From the NCBI RefSeq assembly GCF_015690345.1, contig NZ_JADPUN010000128.1, forward strand, positions 1 through 52,136: DNA of 52,136 nucleotides. Direction: 5' to 3'. The stretch comes from Plantactinospora alkalitolerans (GTDB lineage Bacteria; Actinomycetota; Actinomycetes; Mycobacteriales; Micromonosporaceae). This document shows positions 24,784 to 32,195 of this stretch, piece by piece (position 1 is the first letter of the stretch; each line of letters starts with the position of its first letter). Under the pieces are notes generated by a model. That model ran no database searches. It was not told the origin of the DNA and saw nothing but the letters and a program-made list of their open reading frames with translations. A program made the translations under genes and the position numbers.

Positions 24784-26385
24784 TCAGCCCGTGATGCTCC
24801 AACTCGCCGGGTCCCAGAACACCGCGTCCTGCGAGCCCGGTGCCCGGAAGCCCTGGACCTTCTTGTTGACCGCCCAGAGTCCGTACGGCGAGTACAGCCA
24901 CATCAGGTCGACCTGCTCGTTCTCCAGCTTCGCCGCCTGGTCGTAGAGCGCCTTGCGCTGCGCCTGGTCGGCCGTGGCGTTCGCCTGCGCCATCAGCTCG
25001 TCGAGCTGCGGGTTGCAGAAGAAGTTGATATTGCCACCGGCGGGATAGGCGTTGGCGCACGCGGTGATCCCGTTGATGGTCGACGAGTCGACCGCGTAGT
25101 TACCGCCGCCGTAGAGCACCATGTCGTACGACTTGTTGGCGTACGTCTTGGTGATCTCCGCGGCCTGGATGTTGGTGAGCTTGACCTTCACGCCGACGGC
25201 CGCGAGCTGGCTCTGCACGATCGTCGAGGTGGCGTCCCGGTCCCGTTGGCCCTGCACCCACTGAAGCTGCACCTCACGGTTGCTGTCCCAGCCCGCCTCG
25301 GCCAGCAACTGCTTGGCCTTGTTGACGTCCTGGGCGTACTCGTTGAGTCCGGCCGGCTCGTTGGCCTTGGCGAAGTTCGACAGCCGGACCTCGGCCTTGC
25401 CCGCGAGCACGGTCTGCACGACCTGCTTGCGGTCGATGGCGTACAGGAACGCCTGGCGGACCTTGACGTCCTTGAAGTAGGGCTTCGACTGGTTCAGCGC
25501 GATCCGCACGAAGCCGGCGCCGGGCTTCTCCTGGGTGCTGACGCTGCTGAAGCCGGAGACCGTCCCGAGGTCGGTCGGCGAGTACGAGGCGATGTCGATG
25601 CCGCCGTTGCCGAGCTGGGCGGTGGCGTTGTCGGACGTCATCGGCTTGAGGTAGACGTCCTTGATCTTCGCCGGGCTGCGGTAGTTCGGGTTCGCCGTGA
25701 CGTGCACGTACTGATTGGTCTTGTAGTCCACGAACGTGTACGGGCCCATGCCCACGGTCGGCTTGCGGAAGAACGGGTTCTTCGCGACCGCGTCCGGGCT
25801 GTCCTTGCCGAGGACGTGCTCCGGCAGGATCCAGACGCTGCCGATCAGCGCGAGCAACCCGAAGTTCGGCTTCGTTGCCTTGATGACGAAGGTGTTGTCG
25901 TCCGGCGCGGAGAAGCCCGAGATGCTGGTCGCCTTGCCGGCGGCGAAGTCCGCGACGCCCTCGACTCCGGTGTAGTTGCCGGCGGTCGAGCTGGTGGTCT
26001 TCGGGTTCGCCATCAGGTTGTAGGTGAACAGCACGTCCTTCGCCGTGAACGGCGTGCCGTCACTCCACTTGAGACCCTGGCGGAGCTTGAAGGTGAAGGT
26101 CTTCGCGTCCGCCGAGACCTCGTGGCTCTCGGCCAGCCGGGGCTGGAGCTTGTAGTCGGGGTCGACGCCGAGCAGCCCCTCGAAGATGAAGGACATGACC
26201 TGGCCGTCAGGGCCGTTGATCGGAGCCATCGGGCTGAACACCCCGGCCGGCTCCTGGTAGAGGTAGATGTTGAGCGCCTTGTCGGGGGTCGTTCCACTGC
26301 TGGTCGACGGCCCGGTGCAGCCGCCGACCGCGAGAGCGGCGACCGTCAGCCCGACGACCGCCACCCGTATCCGGTTTCTGAACAT
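24784..26385 (-). CDS. Family 5 extracellular solute-binding lipoprotein (dipeptide/oligopeptide/glycoside type)
   Basis: The protein has 533 residues. The signal peptide ends in the lipobox LAVGGC near residue 22, so it is a lipid-anchored surface receptor. The SBP_bac_5 signature is clear: GLKWSDGTPFTAKDVLFTYN, MGPYTFVDYKTNQYVHVTAN, FVRIALNQSKPYFKDVKVRQ and AKQLLAEAGWDSN. Family 5 proteins bind peptides, nickel, opines and, in actinomycetes, oligosaccharides or glycosylated compounds, so the ligand is open. It is the first gene of the importer set, 26 bp after the FAA-hydrolase-family gene. Confidence 0.9.
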   Translation of the reverse strand: MFRNRIRVAVVGLTVAALAVGGCTGPSTSSGTTPDKALNIYLYQEPAGVFSPMAPINGPDGQVMSFIFEGLLGVDPDYKLQPRLAESHEVSADAKTFTFKLRQGLKWSDGTPFTAKDVLFTYNLMANPKTTSSTAGNYTGVEGVADFAAGKATSISGFSAPDDNTFVIKATKPNFGLLALIGSVWILPEHVLGKDSPDAVAKNPFFRKPTVGMGPYTFVDYKTNQYVHVTANPNYRSPAKIKDVYLKPMTSDNATAQLGNGGIDIASYSPTDLGTVSGFSSVSTQEKPGAGFVRIALNQSKPYFKDVKVRQAFLYAIDRKQVVQTVLAGKAEVRLSNFAKANEPAGLNEYAQDVNKAKQLLAEAGWDSNREVQLQWVQGQRDRDATSTIVQSQLAAVGVKVKLTNIQAAEITKTYANKSYDMVLYGGGNYAVDSSTINGITACANAYPAGGNINFFCNPQLDELMAQANATADQAQRKALYDQAAKLENEQVDLMWLYSPYGLWAVNKKVQGFRAPGSQDAVFWDPASWSITG

Positions 26386-26411
26386 GATGGACCTCTCAGT
26401 GGGGGTGGTGG

Positions 26412-27257
26412 CTAGGCCACCGTGTTGCGGAGTTGGCCCAGCTGGCCGACGGCGACGGTCATCACGTCGCCGGCCGTCAGGAATTCACCCGTCGCGGCGC
26501 CCACGCCGGACGGCGTACCGGTGAGGATCACGTCACCGGGCTCGAGGGTCATCAGTCGTGACGCGTGCGCGACCAGCTCCGCCACGCTGAAGATCATGTC
26601 CTTCGTCGACCCGGTCTGCTTGGTGACGCCGTTGACGTCGAGGTGCACGGAGAGCGCCTGCGGGTCGGGCACCTCGTCGGCGGTGACCAGCCAGGGCCCG
26701 AGCGGCGCGAAGCCGTCGAGCCACTTGCCGGCCAGCCAGTCGAAGAACCAGACCGCCTTGTCGTCGGTGTCACGCGGGAAGCCGTAGTCGACCGAGCGGG
26801 CGGAGACGTCGTTGGACGTCATGTAGCCGGCCACCGCGTCGAGCGCGTCCGCCTCGCTGATGTCGCGGACCCGGCGGCCGATCACCACCGCGAGCTCGGC
26901 CTCCCAGTCGACCTCGGTGCTGACGGCCGGCAGCGCGATCGTCGCACCGGGGCCGACGATCGAGGTCGGCGGCTTGAGGAACAGCCGTGGGCTCAGCCGC
27001 GACTTGTCCAGCGGCTCGCCGCCGGTCTCTGTGACGTGGTCCTGGTAGTTCGCGGCCGCCGCCAGCAGCTTGCCGGGACGCAGCAGCGGAGCCAGCAGCT
27101 CGACCTCGGCCAGGGCGACTTCGAGCCCTCCGGCGTCATCGGTCCGGCCGGTCAGGTAACCCTCCAGGTCACCGTCGCCGAACTCGACCACCCGGTCGTC
27201 GTCGGTCAGCCGGCCATGTCGCACCTCGCCGGCGCGGCGATAGGTGACGAGTCGCAT
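26412..27257 (-). CDS. Fumarylacetoacetate hydrolase family protein
   Basis: The protein has 281 residues and belongs to the FAH superfamily. Members hydrolyse, decarboxylate or dehydrate 2-keto acids using a divalent metal. Metal-site features are VDWEAELAVVIGRRVRD and GYMTSNDVSARSVD. The downstream loop DVILTGTPSGVGAATGEFLTAGD is the family hallmark. The N-terminal MRLVTYRRAGEVRHGRL matches the small regulatory domain of the ureidoglycolate-lyase/2,4-diketo-3-deoxy-acid hydrolase branch. Next to two Gfo/Idh dehydrogenases this suggests a late step in a keto-acid sugar pathway. It is 6 bp downstream of the first Gfo/Idh gene. Confidence 0.88.
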   Translation of the reverse strand: MRLVTYRRAGEVRHGRLTDDDRVVEFGDGDLEGYLTGRTDDAGGLEVALAEVELLAPLLRPGKLLAAAANYQDHVTETGGEPLDKSRLSPRLFLKPPTSIVGPGATIALPAVSTEVDWEAELAVVIGRRVRDISEADALDAVAGYMTSNDVSARSVDYGFPRDTDDKAVWFFDWLAGKWLDGFAPLGPWLVTADEVPDPQALSVHLDVNGVTKQTGSTKDMIFSVAELVAHASRLMTLEPGDVILTGTPSGVGAATGEFLTAGDVMTVAVGQLGQLRNTVA

Positions 27258-27263
27258 CGTTGC

Positions 27264-28154
27264 TCACTCCCCTGTCTCGACCGGCTGGCCGATCGCCACC
27301 GGCTGGCCGACTGCCATGGACCGCTGTGCGGCCTCGATCACGCGCTGCGCCTGCACCGCGTCGTGTGGGCCGAGCGCCGCCCGGCCGGCGGCGATTCCCG
27401 CCGCCAGCACGTCGAGCAGCACGTCGACCGTGCCCGGTCCGGTCCAGACCGGGCCGAAGGTGTCGGTGGTACGAACCTGGAGGGCCGGTTTCCTGGCGTC
27501 GACCGCGAGCACACCGTGCGAGCCGCTGATCCGGTAGCGGTGCACCGCCAGCCCGCCCGGGGGTACGTCGCGCAGCGCCGGCACCCGGCCGCAGACCACC
27601 GTGCTGGTCACGCCGTGCTCGTGGTCGAGCAGCAGGGTGACCAGGTCCGGCGTGCCGGTCGCGTGCACCCGGTGCACCTCGAGGCCGAGCAGCGCGCGCA
27701 GCACGTCGACCGGGTAGAGGCCGAAGTTGACAAGTTCTCCGGTGGGCGCGGGGTCACCGCCGGCCACGACGAAGTCGCACTGCACGTTCCACGGCAGGCC
27801 GACCCGGCCGGCCCGGACCGCCGCGATCGCCGAGCGCAGGGCCGCGCCGAACCGCTGGTGGTGCGCCGGTACGACGACCACGCCGTGTGCGGCCGCGAGG
27901 CGTTCGATCTCGGTCGCCTCGGCCAGCGTCGCCGCCAGCGGCTTGTCGGCGAGGACGTGCTTGCCGGCCCGGATCGCGTCGGCGACGGCCGTGCCGCGCT
28001 CCGCCAGCGGCACCGCGATGCTGAGCACCTCGGCCTCTTCCGCCGTGTCGACAAGCTCGAACCGCGGATGCCGCTCGAACGCCGGCCGGTACATCGAGTT
28101 CTGGTGGTCCTGGCTGCCGATGCCGGCGTTGCCGACCAGCGCAACGCGGATCAT
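27264..28154 (-). CDS. Gfo/Idh/MocA family oxidoreductase (first)
   Basis: The protein has 296 residues. The N-terminal Rossmann start is VALVGNAGIGSQDHQNSMYR, a variant of GxGxxG. The segment HVLADKPLAATLAEA contains the catalytic-lysine region in place of the usual EKP, and AHHQRFGAALRSAIAAVRAG follows. Members oxidise or reduce sugar-type alcohols with NAD(P). Its start overlaps the stop of the second Gfo/Idh gene by 4 bp, so the pair is coupled and may act in sequence. Confidence 0.85.
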   Translation of the reverse strand: MIRVALVGNAGIGSQDHQNSMYRPAFERHPRFELVDTAEEAEVLSIAVPLAERGTAVADAIRAGKHVLADKPLAATLAEATEIERLAAAHGVVVVPAHHQRFGAALRSAIAAVRAGRVGLPWNVQCDFVVAGGDPAPTGELVNFGLYPVDVLRALLGLEVHRVHATGTPDLVTLLLDHEHGVTSTVVCGRVPALRDVPPGGLAVHRYRISGSHGVLAVDARKPALQVRTTDTFGPVWTGPGTVDVLLDVLAAGIAAGRAALGPHDAVQAQRVIEAAQRSMAVGQPVAIGQPVETGE

Positions 28155-29143
28155 GCGGTCACCGCCACCGGCTTGCCGGTCGCGATCGACTCCTCGACAG
28201 CGACACCGAGAGCCACCGCCCGGACCGCGTCGGCGACCGGCATCGCTGGTGCGGCACCGCCGATCGCATCCAACCAGGCACCGAGCTGCGCGGCGAAACC
28301 GTTGCCACCGGCGGCCGGTACGGTCGTCGTACCGGCCTCGCCGAAGACCAGCGAAGACTCGCCGTCCCAGCCCTGCTCGACGATGCCGGCGGTGCCGGCG
28401 ACCAGCAGCTCACGCTGCGCCAGCGAACCCGGCCGGTGGGCCCGGCTCATCTCGCATACCGCGGTCGCGCCGTCGGCATAGCTCACCACCATCTCCAGGT
28501 AGTCGTAGATGCGCAGCTCGGCGGCGGTCTGCTTGCGGCCGCGGGCGTAGACCCCGGTCGGCTCCCCGCCGAGCCACCAGGTGGCCAGGTCCAGCAGATG
28601 TACGCCGTTGTGCAGAGCGTGGCCGCCAGAGCGCTCCGGGTCACCGACCCAGGCACTCCAGTCCGGCCAGATCCAGCCACCGAGGATGGCCAGCCGGACC
28701 AGCACCGGACGCCCGATCGCGCCCGAGGAGATGGTCTGCTTGACCGCGCGGCCGTAGTCGTAGAAGCGGTGCGTGTGCGCCGCGACCAGCACCCGGTCGG
28801 CCGCCTCGAACGCGTCGGCCAGCCGGTGCGCGTCGGCGAGCGTGGTGGCCAGCGGCTTCTCCACCAGCAGGTGCTTGCCGGCAGTGGCGACCGCGAGCCC
28901 GAGCGGCGCGTGGGTGTCGTTGGGCGTGCAGAGGATGACCGCGTCGACCCCGGGCCAGCGCAGCGCGGTGTCGAGGTCGGGGGCGTACCGGATGCCCCCC
29001 TGCTTGCGGGCGAACGCCGCGGCGCGGGCCGGATCGGCGTCGACGATCCCGATCAGGGTGGCCCGGGGGTCGGCGTCGATCGCGCCGCTGTGCGCGTCGG
29101 CGATGAAGCCGGCGCCCACCAGCACGATGCCGATCCGATCCAT
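28151..29143 (-). CDS. Gfo/Idh/MocA family oxidoreductase (second)
   Basis: The protein has 330 residues from ATG at 29143, preceded by GGGGAGG. The open frame to 29179 would start inside the operator and is rejected. It has the NAD-binding start IVLVGAGFIADAHSGAID, the catalytic motif HLLVEKPLATTLADAHRLAD (EKP intact) and AHTHRFYDYGRAVKQTIS. A possible membrane or secretion signal is absent, so it is cytosolic. It is the first gene of the long operon 29143 to 20032, behind the operators at 29165-29254. Confidence 0.88.
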   Translation of the reverse strand: MDRIGIVLVGAGFIADAHSGAIDADPRATLIGIVDADPARAAAFARKQGGIRYAPDLDTALRWPGVDAVILCTPNDTHAPLGLAVATAGKHLLVEKPLATTLADAHRLADAFEAADRVLVAAHTHRFYDYGRAVKQTISSGAIGRPVLVRLAILGGWIWPDWSAWVGDPERSGGHALHNGVHLLDLATWWLGGEPTGVYARGRKQTAAELRIYDYLEMVVSYADGATAVCEMSRAHRPGSLAQRELLVAGTAGIVEQGWDGESSLVFGEAGTTTVPAAGGNGFAAQLGAWLDAIGGAAPAMPVADAVRAVALGVAVEESIATGKPVAVTA

Positions 29144-29164
29144 CGACACAACCTCCCCAGGCAC

Positions 29165-29254
29165 GGAACGATGTTTCATGTCCGGTCATCCTGTGGTCGG
29201 CGGGCAGCCCTGTCAAGGTCGCATTCGTCAAACATGGAACACCTTGCCACGTTG
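29165..29254. promoter_or_regulatory. Two IclR-regulon operator sites in the divergent gap
   Basis: GGAACGATGTTTCATGTCC lies at 29165-29183 and a weaker copy, GGAACACCTTGCCACGTTG, at 29236-29254. They sit in the 164-bp gap between the importer/dehydrogenase operon (minus) and the aminotransferase gene (plus), one near each start. The rest of the gap shows nothing recognisable beyond probable promoters. Confidence 0.55.
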
Positions 29255-29307
29255 CCGAGGTTGTTCTAGCGTCGGCTCGGCCAGCCCAATTGGATACGAG
29301 GTCGCTC

Positions 29308-30645
29308 ATGCCAACCCCTCCGTCGTCCCCCGAATCACCGCGCGCGTTGTCTGCCGAGTCCCCCCGGGGACGTGCGATCGCGGACGCCGCCGCGACCGTC
29401 ATCCCCGGTGGCGTCAACTCGTCGACCCGCTACATCGGCGCGCCGTACGCGTTCGTCGCCGCCGACGGCGCCTACCTGACCGACGCCGACGGCCGGCGCT
29501 ACCTCGACTACCACGCCGCGTTCGGCGCGATCCTGCTCGGTCACAACGCGCCGGTGGTCAACGACGCGATCCGCACCGCACTCGACGGCGTCGACCTGAC
29601 CGGCATCGGGGTCACCGAGGCCGAGGTACGCCTCGCGCAGCGGATCGTCGAGGTCATCCCCTCGGCCGAGTCGATGATCGCGACGATGAGCGGCTCGGAG
29701 GCGACCGCGCAGGCGATCCGGCTGGCCCGCGCGGTCACCGACCGGGACCTGATCGTCAAGTTCCAGGGTGGTTTCCACGGCTGGCACGACGCGGTGGCCC
29801 GCAACGTGATCTCCGCGCCCGACAAGGCGTACGGCCGGGACCCGCTCTCCAGGGGCATCCTCGACCAGGCGGTCGACGCCACGCTGATCGCGGAGTTCAA
29901 CGACCTCGACTCGGTCGCGGCACTGTTCGACACGCACCGCGACCGGATCGCCGCCGTCATCCTCGAACCGATCCCGCACAACGTCGGCGCACTGCTGCCC
30001 ACCACCGAGTTCGTCGAGGGCCTGCGCAAGCTCACCGAGCAGCAGGGCGCGCTGCTCATCTTCGACGAGGTGATCACCGGCTTCCGGCACGCGCTGGGAG
30101 GCTACCAGCAGGTGATCGGGGTGACCCCGGACCTGACCACGTTCGGCAAGGGCATGGCCAACGGCTTTCCGGTCGGCGGACTCGCCGGACGGCGCGACCT
30201 GATGGAGCACTTCAACGGCCGCACCGGCGACGTGCTGCTGGCCGGCACCTTCAACGGCAACCCGCTCGGCTGCGCCGCCGCGCTGGCCACCATCGACTAC
30301 CTCGCCGACCATCCGGAGTTCTACACGCGTACACACGCCCTGGGTGCGCGGATACGCACCGGCCTGCGCGGCATCCTGGCCGAGTTCGGTATCGAGGCCA
30401 CGGTCGCCGGCTTCGGCGGCGTGTTCGCGGTCTACTTCCTGTCCGGCCCGGCCCTCGGCTACCGTGACCTGCTCCGCAACGACAACGGGGCCTACGTCGA
30501 CTTCCACCGCGGTATGACCGAGCGTGGCTTCCTGATGCTCCCGATGGCCCTGAAGCGCAACCACGTCTCGGGCGCCCACACGGAGGAGGAGATCGACCAG
30601 ACCCTCGAGGCCGCCCGCGAGGTCCTCAAGACCCTGGCCCGCTAG
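29308..30645 (+). CDS. Class III (glutamate-1-semialdehyde aminomutase-like) aminotransferase
   Basis: The protein has 445 residues from ATG at 29308, 6 bp after GAGG. A TTG seven codons upstream is the alternative. It is a PLP fold-type I enzyme with PGGVNSSTRYIGAP, MSGSEATAQAIRLARA, KFQGGFHGWHD, Asp253 in FDEVITGFR and the Schiff-base Lys281 in TTFGKGMANGFPVGG. The resemblance is to HemL, but with no other heme genes and catabolic neighbours it is more likely a transaminase or mutase of the unknown substrate. It is transcribed alone and divergently from the dehydrogenase/importer operon, with regulon operators in the gap. Confidence 0.85.
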   Translation: MPTPPSSPESPRALSAESPRGRAIADAAATVIPGGVNSSTRYIGAPYAFVAADGAYLTDADGRRYLDYHAAFGAILLGHNAPVVNDAIRTALDGVDLTGIGVTEAEVRLAQRIVEVIPSAESMIATMSGSEATAQAIRLARAVTDRDLIVKFQGGFHGWHDAVARNVISAPDKAYGRDPLSRGILDQAVDATLIAEFNDLDSVAALFDTHRDRIAAVILEPIPHNVGALLPTTEFVEGLRKLTEQQGALLIFDEVITGFRHALGGYQQVIGVTPDLTTFGKGMANGFPVGGLAGRRDLMEHFNGRTGDVLLAGTFNGNPLGCAAALATIDYLADHPEFYTRTHALGARIRTGLRGILAEFGIEATVAGFGGVFAVYFLSGPALGYRDLLRNDNGAYVDFHRGMTERGFLMLPMALKRNHVSGAHTEEEIDQTLEAAREVLKTLAR

Positions 30646-30716
30646 CCCCCGAGAACTCCCCGACCGCCGAGGCCCGTGCGGTGCCCGGGTGCCATGGTGC
30701 GGCAGTCAGTTCATTT

Positions 30717-30769
30717 GGAACGTCATTTCATGTCAGTGCCGGACAGACATTGACATGGAATGACGTTCC
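30717..30769. promoter_or_regulatory. Paired operators forming a 19-bp inverted repeat
   Basis: GGAACGTCATTTCATGTCA (30717-30735) and the reverse complement of GGAACGTCATTCCATGTCA (30751-30769) face each other across 15 bp, with one mismatch. Each arm is a full copy of the regulon motif, so two dimers could bind. The pair lies between the aminotransferase stop and the first Asp-box protein. The RNA could also fold as a hairpin and serve as that gene's terminator. Confidence 0.7.
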
Positions 30770-30826
30770 GAATAACTTCGGCCCGACCGCCGAAATCCCG
30801 CCGTACGCCCGATGGGAGTGGTTCTC

Positions 30827-31981
30827 GTGCGTTTCATCCTGCGCCGCGCCACCGCAGCTCTCGCCACCTCGACCCTGGCTCTCGCCGCCGCACCAGCCGC
30901 CGCCACCGCAGCCGAGCCGCCACCGACCGGTACGCCCACCAACCCGGTCATCGTCGCGGCCGCCGAGAGCGGCAAGCGCGCCTTCTTCGGCGACATGATC
31001 AAGCTCCGCGACGGGCGACTCCTGGTCGCGTACCGGGAGTCCGTCGCCCACATCAACCAGGACGGCCGCATCATGGTCGTGCAGAGCCGGGACCAGGGTC
31101 GCACCTGGACCGCCCCGCTGGTGGCGATCGACACCCCGATCGACGACCGCGACCCGAAGCTGATGCAGATGCGCGACGGCACGGTGCTGATGAACTTCTT
31201 CCGCACCGACTGGACCGGCTACCCGGGCAAGCCAATCACGCTGGTCGGCACGTTCGTCACGCGATCGACCGACCAGGGCGGCACCTGGAGCACGCCGAGC
31301 GAGGTCGGCACCGCGATGGAGGGACCGTCCGACGTGGTCGTCGGCGCCTACTACGCCGGCCACGCCGCGACCCACGGCCCGATCCTGCAGCTGCGCAACG
31401 GCGACCTGCTCGTCCCCCTCTACGGCAGGCTGCCCGAGGGCGGTACCGGGCCGGCGACGGTCGTCCGCTCGACGGACGGTGGACGTACCTGGCCGCGGGA
31501 GAACGAGTCGGTGATCGGCAGAGCCGACACGTTCGACTTCCAGGAGCCGAACCTCAGCCTGCTCAAGGACGGCTCGATCCTGTCCGTCATCCGCACGTCG
31601 ATCAACGTCGCGTACGTGTCCCGGTCGTACGACGGCGGTCGCGTCTGGACGACGCCGGTGTCGACGGGCCTGCCCGCGTCGTCGCACCACCAGCTCGTCC
31701 TGCACAACGGAGACCTGCTGCTGACCTACGGTGACCTGTCCGGGACGTTCGGCCCCGGCCGTCCGACCGTCGGCCGCCTGCTCCAGCACCCGGAGCGCGA
31801 CCTCGACGCCCAGCGCGACATCCTCATCTACGACGCCGCCGTCCACGGCCCGGCCACCGCCGACCAGGCCAACCCGTCCAGCGTCGAGCTACGGCCGAAC
31901 CGCTTCTTCACCATCACCAGCGACCCGCACCTGGCCGCCATCGTCGGCGTCTACACCGGACGCCACGACTACCTTCGCTGA
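30827..31981 (+). CDS. Secreted Asp-box (BNR) sialidase-like glycosidase
   Basis: The protein has 384 residues from GTG at 30827, with GGGAG 8 bp upstream. A signal peptide (FILRRATAALATSTLALAAA ... AAATAAE) directs secretion. The mature protein is a six-bladed-propeller type with four Asp-boxes: SRDQGRTW (87-94), STDQGGTW (147-154), STDGGRTW (215-222) and SYDGGRVW (267-274). Segments such as LLVAYRESVAHI and the aspartate in DDRDPKL resemble GH33 sialidases. A full arginine triad cannot be confirmed by eye, so the glycosidic target is uncertain. The paired operator upstream puts it in the regulon as the extracellular substrate-releasing step. Confidence 0.75.
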   Translation: MRFILRRATAALATSTLALAAAPAAATAAEPPPTGTPTNPVIVAAAESGKRAFFGDMIKLRDGRLLVAYRESVAHINQDGRIMVVQSRDQGRTWTAPLVAIDTPIDDRDPKLMQMRDGTVLMNFFRTDWTGYPGKPITLVGTFVTRSTDQGGTWSTPSEVGTAMEGPSDVVVGAYYAGHAATHGPILQLRNGDLLVPLYGRLPEGGTGPATVVRSTDGGRTWPRENESVIGRADTFDFQEPNLSLLKDGSILSVIRTSINVAYVSRSYDGGRVWTTPVSTGLPASSHHQLVLHNGDLLLTYGDLSGTFGPGRPTVGRLLQHPERDLDAQRDILIYDAAVHGPATADQANPSSVELRPNRFFTITSDPHLAAIVGVYTGRHDYLR

Positions 31982-32046
31982 GTTCGCCTCGATCTGGCGG
32001 CGCCGTTCCAAGCGACGACGGGACGCCGCCGCCAGGTCGAAGCGAT

Positions 32047-32092
32047 GTGGACAGACGGTGCGCCGCAGTGTGGACAGACGGTCCGCCGCAGT
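32047..32092. repeat. Perfectly abutting 23-bp tandem repeat
   Basis: Two 23-bp units at 32047-32069 and 32070-32092 differ at one base. The shared core is GTGGACAGACGGT followed by CGCCGCAGT. They lie in the 214-bp gap between the two Asp-box genes, 30 bp before the operator at 32122. A recent small duplication or a protein-binding element are both possible. Confidence 0.6.
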
Positions 32093-32121
32093 TTCCCCCA
32101 AATGACACGACGCCAACTAGT

Positions 32122-32138
32122 GTGGAACGGCGTTCCAC
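32122..32138 (+). promoter_or_regulatory. Palindromic operator before the second Asp-box protein
   Basis: GTGGAACG-G-CGTTCCAC is a perfect 8-1-8 palindrome and matches the core of the IclR-regulon motif (GGAACGNCGTTCC). It lies 57 bp upstream of the start codon, so repression by occlusion is plausible. Confidence 0.7.
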
Positions 32139-32195
32139 GTCGCTATGATCCTCGATATGATCGCAATTGATGTTTATCGATCAAGGGGGTCCGTC

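Noticed and set aside
29308-30645. Heme-pathway glutamate-1-semialdehyde aminomutase (HemL)
   Set aside because: Sequence family fits, but there are no heme genes nearby and the operators and neighbours point to catabolism, so the symbol hemL is not used.
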